Shown piece after piece: positions 57,726-64,000 of a DNA stretch of 64,000 nucleotides. Source of the stretch: DYKG01 sp964596185 (GTDB lineage: Bacteria; Muiribacteriota; Ozemobacteria; Ozemobacterales; Ozemobacteraceae); NCBI GenBank assembly GCA_964596185.1, contig CAZQUE010000002.1, positions 1 to 64,000 of the forward strand, written 5' to 3'. Each line of letters starts with the position of its first letter. Within the stretch, counting starts at the first letter, position 1. Below the pieces are notes generated by a model. The model saw only the letters and a list, made by a program, of their open reading frames with translations, did not search any database and was not told the DNA's origin. A program made the position numbers and the translations under genes.

Positions 57726-59918
57726 ATGAAGCAGGGTCGCGAATTGCAATTCATCGAGAATCGTCAGGGTAACATCAGTCCTTTTAATCCAGAAAAAATC
57801 AGATCTGCCATTGAACGCGCCGGCCGCGCTACAGGCGAATTCGGCATGGTCGAATCAATGCGCATGGCCAGTCAGGTTATCAATATTCTGGCTCATCGTC
57901 ACCAGAGCGGTGTACCGACAGTCGAAGAAGTCCAGGATGTCGTTGAGCACGTTCTTATCGCCAACAATTATTTCACTACCAATCGTTCATACATCGTTTA
58001 TCGTGAACAACACAAACAGATGCGTGAAGGCCGCCGCTCGATCGTTGATAGCATCAGTTCGATCAACGAGTATCTCGGACATCAGGACTGGCGCGTGAAT
58101 GCCAATGCCAATCAGGGTTATTCTCTGGGTGGCCTGATTCTCAACGTTGCGGGCAAAGTAACTGCCAATTACTGGCTTTCACATGTTTATACTCCTGAAA
58201 TCGGCGAAGCACATCGTGATGGTGATCTACACATTCATGACCTTGATATGCTCTCTGGTTATTGCGCCGGTTGGTCTTTGCGCACTCTTCTTCAGGAAGG
58301 CTTCAACGGAGTTCCGGGCAAGGTCGAAGCTGGAGCACCGAAACATTTTTCCAGTGCACTTGGTCAGATGGTTAACTTTCTTGGTACCTTGCAGAACGAA
58401 TGGGCTGGAGCACAGGCTTTTTCTTCATTCGACACATATCTTGCTCCTTTTGTGAAACTTGACAAACTTTCTTACAAAGACGTTTTTCAAGGGATTCAGG
58501 AATTTGTTTACAATCTCAACGTTCCTTCACGCTGGGGTACACAGACTCCTTTCACCAACCTGACTCTTGATTGGAACTGCCCCGAAGATCTTAGCACGCA
58601 AAAGCCGATGATTGGCGGAGCTCATGTTGATTTTACTTATGGCGACTGCCAGAATGAAATGGATTTAATCAATAAGGCCTTCATCGACGTTATGTGTCGC
58701 GGCGACCACAAAGGTCGGGCATTTACTTTCCCGATTCCAACCTACAATATCACCAAAGATTTTGACTGGGAACACCCCAACTGCGAAGCTTTGTTTGAAA
58801 TGACCGCCAAGTATGGTTTGCCGTATTTTCAGAATTTCATCAACTCTGATCTCGAACCGAACATGGTTCGCTCGATGTGCTGCCGATTGCAACTTGATCT
58901 TCGCGAACTTCTCAAGCGCGGCAATGGCCTGTTTGGATCAGCTGAACAGACTGGATCGATTGGCGTGGTAACCATCAACCTTGCTCGCCTCGGTTTTATT
59001 TTCAAAAATAATTATGAAGGGCTTACCAATCGTCTTGAGGCTTTGCTTGCCCTGGCCAAGAAGAGCCTTGAAATCAAACGCAAAGTTATTCAGGCCCGCA
59101 TCGACAGCGGTTTGTTTCCTTATACCCGCCGCTATCTCGGCACTCTGCGCAATCACTTTTCGACCATTGGCATCAATGGCATGAATGAATGTATTCGTAA
59201 TTACACCGATAATCAAACGGATATTTCAACTCCAGAAGGCACGGCTCTGGCAGAAAAGATTCTTGATTTCATTCGCGAAAAAATCGTGCAATATCAGGTT
59301 GAAACAGGTCATCTCTACAACCTTGAAGCAACTCCTGCCGAAGGCGCAACCCATCGTTTTGCCAGGGAAGACCGCAAGCGTTTCCCCGAAATAATCCAGG
59401 CCGGCAACCCCAGCGCTGCCTATTACACTAACTCTACCCAGTTGCCAGTGGATTACAATGGCGATATCTTCGATATCATGCGACACCAGGAAAAGCTGCA
59501 GACCAAATATACCGGCGGCACGGTTTTGCATCTCTATGTCGGTGAAAGAATTCCCGATTCTGAATCCTGCAAAAGGCTTATTAAAAAGTCGCTCAGTCAG
59601 TTCCGACTGCCGTATATAACCATTACTCCTACCTTCAGCGTCTGTCCGAAACATGGTTACATAGCCGGCGAACATCAATACTGTCCAAATTGCGACCATG
59701 AAGAAACCAAAAAGATCCTTGCTTTGGCCGAGGCAGAAGGTCGGGAAATGATTGCCGAAACTATCGCAATTCCTGAAGACAAACGCCAGGTCTGTGAAGT
59801 CTGGACGCGCGTAATGGGTTATTTCAGACCTGTTTCTCAGTTCAATGCAGGCAAGAAGAGTGAATATTCAGACCGAATTTTGCTTCAGTCTCAGGAATTG
59901 GTGCGGGAAGTAATCTGA
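57726..59918 (+). CDS. nrdD: Anaerobic ribonucleoside-triphosphate reductase (class III)
   Basis: 730 aa; CAGGGAG before the ATG. An ATP-cone regulatory domain spans about 5-95 (FIENRQGNISPFNPEKIRSAI). The catalytic barrel follows, with the NrdD hallmarks GDLHIHDLDMLSGYCAGWSL and the conserved C-terminal part: a zinc site from CPKHG and CPNC (about 643-662), and the glycyl-radical loop TRVMGYFRP near residue 700. It reduces NTPs to dNTPs in the cytoplasm under anaerobic conditions, with a glycyl radical installed by the next gene product. ATP or dATP binding to the cone adjusts activity. Confidence 0.97.
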   Translation: MKQGRELQFIENRQGNISPFNPEKIRSAIERAGRATGEFGMVESMRMASQVINILAHRHQSGVPTVEEVQDVVEHVLIANNYFTTNRSYIVYREQHKQMREGRRSIVDSISSINEYLGHQDWRVNANANQGYSLGGLILNVAGKVTANYWLSHVYTPEIGEAHRDGDLHIHDLDMLSGYCAGWSLRTLLQEGFNGVPGKVEAGAPKHFSSALGQMVNFLGTLQNEWAGAQAFSSFDTYLAPFVKLDKLSYKDVFQGIQEFVYNLNVPSRWGTQTPFTNLTLDWNCPEDLSTQKPMIGGAHVDFTYGDCQNEMDLINKAFIDVMCRGDHKGRAFTFPIPTYNITKDFDWEHPNCEALFEMTAKYGLPYFQNFINSDLEPNMVRSMCCRLQLDLRELLKRGNGLFGSAEQTGSIGVVTINLARLGFIFKNNYEGLTNRLEALLALAKKSLEIKRKVIQARIDSGLFPYTRRYLGTLRNHFSTIGINGMNECIRNYTDNQTDISTPEGTALAEKILDFIREKIVQYQVETGHLYNLEATPAEGATHRFAREDRKRFPEIIQAGNPSAAYYTNSTQLPVDYNGDIFDIMRHQEKLQTKYTGGTVLHLYVGERIPDSESCKRLIKKSLSQFRLPYITITPTFSVCPKHGYIAGEHQYCPNCDHEETKKILALAEAEGREMIAETIAIPEDKRQVCEVWTRVMGYFRPVSQFNAGKKSEYSDRILLQSQELVREVI

Positions 59919-59922
59919 AAAA

Positions 59923-60675
59923 ATGACTCAGCGTTTTATTGATTTTCAGGTCGGGGGCCTGCAGCCCCTGACCATGATTGACTTTCCTGGTCGTCTTGCT
60001 GCGGTGATCTTTGCCCAGGGCTGTAACTTTCGTTGCCGATTTTGTTACAACCGCACTCTTTTACCCGATCGCGCCAGAGATATGCTTGAATGGAATTCCA
60101 TCATCGAGTTTCTAAAAGATCGTCAAGGCTTCATTGAAGGAGTTGTTTTCAGCGGTGGCGAGCCCTGCCGTCAGGAAAGCTTTGTCGAAGCTCTTGAGCA
60201 GGTAAGGGATCTAGGCTTTGAAACAGCTCTGCATACGAATGGTTATTATCTTGAACCGGTTGAGACGGCCTTGAAGTTGCGGCTTCTCAACTATATTGCC
60301 GTTGATTGCAAGACGACATTGTCCCGGTATCAGGAAGTAACTGGTGAGAGCTTCGAAGAAGAAAGATGGCAAAGACTTCTGGCAACAATAGTCGCTTCAG
60401 GTGTTCGCCATGAAATTAGAACCACCGTCCACCCTGAGATTGTGACCGAAAACGAAGTAATGCAGATGGCTGAGCAGTTAGCTGCGGCGGGCATAGAAAA
60501 GTTTGTTCTGCAAAAATTCCAGCATGGTGAGGCACTTGATCGAAAACTTGCTGAGATCGGCACCATAGGGATTAGACAGGCGAATTTGCTCAGGCTTCGC
60601 AGCATTTTCCCCGAGTTTGAAATCAGGGGTGATGCAGGCATAGAAATTTCATTCAAAGAACGTAAAACTGCCTGA
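59923..60675 (+). CDS. nrdG: Anaerobic ribonucleotide reductase activating radical SAM enzyme
   Basis: 250 aa, 4 nt after nrdD. The radical SAM motif is GCNFRCRFCYN (C-x3-C-x2-C), with GVVFSGGEP and the TNGYY strand typical of activases. GLQPLTMIDFPGRLAAVIF at the N terminus is the pattern of the NrdG2-type activating enzymes. It cleaves SAM to form the 5'-deoxyadenosyl radical that abstracts hydrogen from the NrdD glycine. At 250 residues it is longer than E. coli NrdG (about 154), as usual for this subgroup. Confidence 0.92.
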   Translation: MTQRFIDFQVGGLQPLTMIDFPGRLAAVIFAQGCNFRCRFCYNRTLLPDRARDMLEWNSIIEFLKDRQGFIEGVVFSGGEPCRQESFVEALEQVRDLGFETALHTNGYYLEPVETALKLRLLNYIAVDCKTTLSRYQEVTGESFEEERWQRLLATIVASGVRHEIRTTVHPEIVTENEVMQMAEQLAAAGIEKFVLQKFQHGEALDRKLAEIGTIGIRQANLLRLRSIFPEFEIRGDAGIEISFKERKTA

Positions 60676-60694
60676 CTTTCGAGGGGAAACCCGT

Positions 60695-61759
60695 TTATTT
60701 CAAGATGTTTTTGTAGAGCTGAAGATGCAGATAGAGTTCTTTCTGCATGCTGAAGCTCTTTTTTGCTGCAATTGCGGCTCGATTTGCCAGTTCTTTTCCT
60801 TTGTCAGGATTTTCAAGCAGATATTTCAATTTTTCGACAAAATCGTCAATGTCATGGATGCGCTCGTAACCGGCAGGACCCGGCGAAGTGAAGTATAAAA
60901 GGCCGGAGCCGTTATCGGGAAAAGTTGCTTCGTTGTGGATATAGGCATTGTTTCCGGGAATGTCGGCAGCAAGGATTGGGCAACCGCATTGCATGGCTTC
61001 GAGAAGGGTGGGGTTATAACCCTCTGCGTGCGAAACATTTATGAAAACTTCAGCCATTCGATAAATAAACGGAAGAATTTCGTTTTCAGGCTTGGCGATT
61101 ATATTTACCCAGTTTCGACCGGCAGCCTCTTCTTCGCTCTTTTGCCGGTAATTTGAATCAAAGGGTTCGGAAAACATTACCAGCTTGAGATTGGGGTAGT
61201 CTTTTATCAATCTTTCACAGGCGTGAATCGCAAAAATAGGATTTTTGGCGGGTAGAAGGCCTCCGGATAGGACGATCAGCCTGTCAGTTGCGCTGAAACC
61301 AAAATTCTCGCGGGGAAAGTCAAAATTGAATTCAAGAGGAATGATGCCTGGAGTGATTGTTTCAATGTTGGTGCTGGTCTGCAGTCTGGCCTTGATAAAA
61401 CGGGCCATTGCGGGGAACGGGACGATGATTTTGGCCGCCGTCGCAATTAGTTCCTGTAACTGAGATTTTAGGGCTGGGTTGAAAAGGTCGGCATAGACAT
61501 CAAGCCCTGAACAAGATACGATCAGGGGCAGACGAGATTTTTCGGCAAGCTTCTGGCATTGGATTCCGGCTTTGGAAAGATTGAAGGCATGAATCAACGA
61601 TGGTGTGCCCGACACGGCTTCAAAAGGGTAGGGATCATCAGTTGTAAAGTCGCGAGTATGACAGGGTAGTGTCGAAAGAGAGGTTATCAAGCGCTTCGAA
61701 GTTTCTTTTTCCTCGAAGTTTACCTGAGACCCGGAAGGTATGCCATAATAAATATTCAA
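60695..61759 (-). CDS. Glycosyltransferase family 4-like
   Basis: 354 aa from a TTG start at 61759 with GGAG upstream. Two Rossmann domains of the GT-B fold: LIVLSGGLLPAKNPIFAIHA begins the C-terminal one, and AEGYNPTLLEAMQCGCPILAADIPGN is the donor-binding E-x7-E type motif. The N-terminal domain contains LIVSCSGLDVYAD. It should be a retaining sugar transferase for glycolipid or surface polysaccharide; the substrate is not predictable. Single gene, divergent from the phosphofructokinase. Confidence 0.88.
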   Translation of the reverse strand: MNIYYGIPSGSQVNFEEKETSKRLITSLSTLPCHTRDFTTDDPYPFEAVSGTPSLIHAFNLSKAGIQCQKLAEKSRLPLIVSCSGLDVYADLFNPALKSQLQELIATAAKIIVPFPAMARFIKARLQTSTNIETITPGIIPLEFNFDFPRENFGFSATDRLIVLSGGLLPAKNPIFAIHACERLIKDYPNLKLVMFSEPFDSNYRQKSEEEAAGRNWVNIIAKPENEILPFIYRMAEVFINVSHAEGYNPTLLEAMQCGCPILAADIPGNNAYIHNEATFPDNGSGLLYFTSPGPAGYERIHDIDDFVEKLKYLLENPDKGKELANRAAIAAKKSFSMQKELYLHLQLYKNILK

Positions 61760-61823
61760 AACCTACTCCAACTGTTAGTATGAAAATTTAACAAAAATTG
61801 TTCTCTGTTTTTTTATTTATATT

Positions 61824-61829
61824 TATAAT
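61824..61829 (+). promoter_or_regulatory. -10 element TATAAT in the divergent gap before the phosphofructokinase
   Basis: A perfect TATAAT 48 nt before the ATG; the -35 is unclear (TTGTTC at 61798 gives a 20-nt spacing). Confidence 0.35.
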
Positions 61830-61877
61830 ACCATAACCTGCAAGCAGTAAAAACATCGAATTGGGGAAGGATTTTCA

Positions 61878-63212
61878 ATGAAACTTAAACTAAAAGATTT
61901 CCAGATAGAAACCCTTGGTCCCGCAGAGATTCTATCGCCTCTAAAACTTTCAAAAGTAGATGGTGATTATTTAACCAATTATATTGCCGACGATGAAAGA
62001 GTTCTTTATAACACCAACCTTTCTATCGTCAGTCAGGAATTCAAGAAGGGCAAAAAAGTGCTTTCGCTTGAAAAAGCCGGCCCACGCGAAAAGATTTTTT
62101 TCGACCCTGACCATACCCGAGCCGGAATAGTTACCTGCGGCGGTCTCTGCCCAGGCATCAACGATGTCATACGTGGCCTGGTCATGCAACTTGCATATTG
62201 GTACAAGGTTAAAGCTATATATGGTTTTCGTTACGGTTACCTCGGCATGATCAAGGAATCCGGCATTCAACCCGAAGTGCTCGAGCCGGCCAGTGTTGCC
62301 GAGATCCATGAAAAAGGCGGCTCAATACTTGGTTCCTCGCGCGGCCCGCAAGATGTCGGCAAAATGGTTGATTACCTCATGGATTACCGCATCAACATCC
62401 TTTTTTGTATCGGCGGCGACGGAACTTTGCGTGGAGCACATGAAATCGCCGAAGAGATCACCAGGCGCGGATTGCAGATTTCCGTTATCGGCATTCCAAA
62501 AACCATTGACAATGATATTGGTTTCATTGAAAAAACCTTCGGCTTTGAAACCGCTTTTTCACATGCCGTTTCTTCAATTAAAACCGCCCATGTTGAAGCC
62601 AAGGGATATCAGAACTGCATCGGACTTGTAAAGCTCATGGGGCGCCAGTCCGGATTCATTGCGGCAAATGCTTCGATTGCCTCTCAGGATGTGAATTTTT
62701 GCCTTATTCCCGAACTACCTTTCGATCTTGAAGGCGAAAACGGTTTTTTCAAGCATTTGCTTGAAAGGGTTAAACGGAAATCTCACGCTGTAGTCGTAGT
62801 TGCCGAGGGCGTTGGCGAAAAGTTCTGTGCCTTGAATGAAAAAGACGCGTCCGGCAACCAGAAAATGGGCGATATCGGACCTTTCCTCAAGGATGGCATC
62901 GTCAAATATTTCAAAAAGAATGATACCCCGGTTACGATTAAATACATCGATCCCAGCTATATGATTAGAAGTTCTTGTGCTATACCTTCAGACAGCATTT
63001 ACTGTAATCAGCTTGCTCAGCACGCCGTGCACGCGGGCATGGCCGGCAAAACAGACTTGATCGTTGGCCTTTGGGCCAATCGCTTCACCTATGTGCCAAT
63101 CGATATGGCGATCAAGAATCGAAAATTCGTCGATCCTGAAAGTATGTTCTGGCTCAATGTTCTCGAAACAACTGGCCAGCCACGCTGGATGCTGAATAAG
63201 CCAAGAGTTTGA
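61878..63212 (+). CDS. pfkA: 6-phosphofructokinase, ATP-dependent of the PPi-like (long) clade
   Basis: 444 aa; GGGGAAGGA before the ATG. It phosphorylates fructose-6-phosphate in glycolysis. GGLCPGIND (88-96) and SSRGPQD (153-159) are typical of the long clade. The phosphoryl-donor loop is GGDGT (179-183), the ATP form, whereas the second site is PKTIDND (207-213), the lysine form shared with PPi enzymes. This combination is found in the ATP-dependent group related to PPi-PFKs (plants, trypanosomes, many anaerobes). About 80 extra N-terminal residues precede the catalytic core, as expected for that group. Confidence 0.93.
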   Translation: MKLKLKDFQIETLGPAEILSPLKLSKVDGDYLTNYIADDERVLYNTNLSIVSQEFKKGKKVLSLEKAGPREKIFFDPDHTRAGIVTCGGLCPGINDVIRGLVMQLAYWYKVKAIYGFRYGYLGMIKESGIQPEVLEPASVAEIHEKGGSILGSSRGPQDVGKMVDYLMDYRINILFCIGGDGTLRGAHEIAEEITRRGLQISVIGIPKTIDNDIGFIEKTFGFETAFSHAVSSIKTAHVEAKGYQNCIGLVKLMGRQSGFIAANASIASQDVNFCLIPELPFDLEGENGFFKHLLERVKRKSHAVVVVAEGVGEKFCALNEKDASGNQKMGDIGPFLKDGIVKYFKKNDTPVTIKYIDPSYMIRSSCAIPSDSIYCNQLAQHAVHAGMAGKTDLIVGLWANRFTYVPIDMAIKNRKFVDPESMFWLNVLETTGQPRWMLNKPRV

Positions 63213-63225
63213 TTCTGTAATCTTG

Positions 63226-63256
63226 AGGGCGGCTCCATAAGGAGTCGCCCTTTTTT
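63226..63256 (+). terminator. Rho-independent terminator after pfkA
   Basis: 11-bp stem (63226-63236 with 63241-63251, one G-U pair), tetraloop ATAA, six T. Confidence 0.9.
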
Positions 63257-63264
63257 ACTTTTCC

Positions 63265-64000
63265 TCAGGAAAACTTCGAAGTGTTTCGCAGCAATTCAAC
63301 AACTGTTGCATGCAGATGTCCGTTGGTGGCAAGCAGTTCGCCGCTGTCGAGAGGCATGGGGCTACCATTGAAGCAACTAATGTTGCCACCGGCTTCCCTA
63401 ACCAACAGCGAGCCGGCCGCAACGTCCCATGGTTTAAGGTTGTTTTCCCAGAAAATGGAAAAAATACCGCGAGCAACGTAGCAAAGATCGAGAGCTGCCG
63501 AGCCTAGTCGTCTTACCCCTTGTACCTGCATCAGCATGATTTCAAGCCGCTTGAGAATCTCCGGCATACATTCGCGACGATTGTAAGGAAACCCGGTGAC
63601 GGCAAGCGCTGAATTTATGACGGTTTCACTATTGACACTTATCGGTTGGTTGTTGCAAAAGGCTCCACCGTTCTTTCGGCAATGGTAAACCTGTTTGCGG
63701 GAAGGGTGGGCGAGCACGCCGATAACTGGTTCTCCGTCCTGGCATAAGGCGATCGAAACGCAGTAGTGATCAAGGTTGTTAGCGTAATTTGTCGTGCCGT
63801 CGAGAGGGTCGACGACCCAGACCAGTCCATTTTGCCAGGCCTCCCCGCCGTCTTCCTCGCCAAAAAAGGCGATTTCGGGGTGGCGTTGCTTTAATTCCTT
63901 TTTAATCAATCTTTCAGAAGCCAGATCCATTTCTGTGACCAGATCTACAGCTCCTTTTTGCTTGATCTCATGACGGTTTTCCTGGGATTCATGTAGGAGT
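63265..64000 (-). CDS. Inositol-monophosphatase family protein, 5' end beyond the window
   Basis: At least 244 residues, open to the window edge on the minus strand; the part upstream of the ATG at 63930 is coding, since HEIKQKGAVDLVTEMDLASE is the family pattern. Metal-site motifs are GEEDGG, VVDPLDGTTNYANN (D-P-L-D-G-T) and the late WDVAAGSLLVREAGG. The family includes myo-inositol-1-phosphatase, fructose-1,6-bisphosphatase and SuhB/CysQ-like enzymes, all Mg2+-dependent and Li+-sensitive. The motifs favour inositol-1-phosphatase/SuhB. It converges on pfkA, from which it is separated by the terminator. Confidence 0.9.
   Translation of the reverse strand, partial: LLHESQENRHEIKQKGAVDLVTEMDLASERLIKKELKQRHPEIAFFGEEDGGEAWQNGLVWVVDPLDGTTNYANNLDHYCVSIALCQDGEPVIGVLAHPSRKQVYHCRKNGGAFCNNQPISVNSETVINSALAVTGFPYNRRECMPEILKRLEIMLMQVQGVRRLGSAALDLCYVARGIFSIFWENNLKPWDVAAGSLLVREAGGNISCFNGSPMPLDSGELLATNGHLHATVVELLRNTSKFS

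Noticed and set aside
1..64000. CRISPR arrays, insertion sequences, prophage genes, tRNAs
   Set aside because: None seen: no regularly spaced repeats, transposase or integrase motifs, or cloverleaf-like intergenic stretches were found by reading.

Overview
The window reads as a chromosomal segment of a Gram-negative, probably strictly anaerobic bacterium of a poorly sampled phylum. The envelope genes (TonB-ExbB-ExbD, an outer-membrane barrel, MurB, TatA, a pilus-like assembly system) point to a diderm cell. The only ribonucleotide reductase in view is the oxygen-sensitive class III pair (NrdD plus activase). Base composition is moderate and even by eye, except for a more AT-rich patch around 8.5-10.4 kb. 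The lineage cannot be settled from the sequence; the mix of large cyclases, TPR proteins, a C25 protease and rare architectures would fit a candidate phylum such as Riflebacteria, but that is a guess. No tRNA, rRNA, CRISPR array, transposase or phage gene was seen.

Layout. 0-2.6 kb: a leader-like protein with repeated G-x-R-x-D motifs, translationally coupled to a B12-type radical SAM enzyme. 2.6-6 kb (minus): ECF sigma factor, zinc anti-sigma factor and exported TPR protein, then murB and an exported cyclophilin. 6.4-8.4 kb: gingipain-like C25 protease. 8.5-10.4 kb: lone KAP-type NTPase, flanked by hairpins. 10.5-17 kb (minus): tatA, large TPR protein, outer-membrane barrel, exbB, exbD, tonB. 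17.2-23.2 kb (minus): two overlapping class III cyclase genes whose active-site residues are complementary. 23.2-35.5 kb (plus): dnaE, a surface protein, a phosphodiester glycosidase, YgiQ-type radical SAM, and a GNAT domain running in frame into a sugar nucleotidyltransferase with a decayed phosphomutase domain. 35.5-38.9 kb: amidohydrolase and small envelope proteins. 39-43.2 kb: compact type II secretion/type IV pilus-like cluster (ATPase, two GspF-like proteins, three pseudopilins). 43.3-45.5 kb: ATP-grasp ligase and glycosyltransferase. 45.6-48.5 kb (minus): cyclic-nucleotide-binding, MinD-like and TPR domains in one protein. 48.6-54.1 kb: degenerate metalloprotease-like protein, then a DNA-uptake operon (55-aa membrane protein, ComEC, ComEA-like, stand-alone metallo-beta-lactamase). 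54.1-57.2 kb: DHH phosphoesterase, small protein, Clp1/Grc3-like kinase. 57.7-64 kb: nrdD-nrdG, glycosyltransferase, phosphofructokinase, and an inositol-monophosphatase-family gene cut by the window end.

How the genes may work together. A cyclic-nucleotide circuit is suggested by the cyclase pair (which on sequence should work as a heterodimer) and a MinD-like ATPase with an intact cyclic-nucleotide cassette. The ComEC protein has lost every metal ligand of its beta-lactamase domain, while an intact stand-alone domain sits two genes downstream, so the nuclease step appears to have moved to a separate protein. The most novel candidates are the G-x-R-x-D repeat protein with its radical SAM partner, the split cyclase, and the split ComEC.
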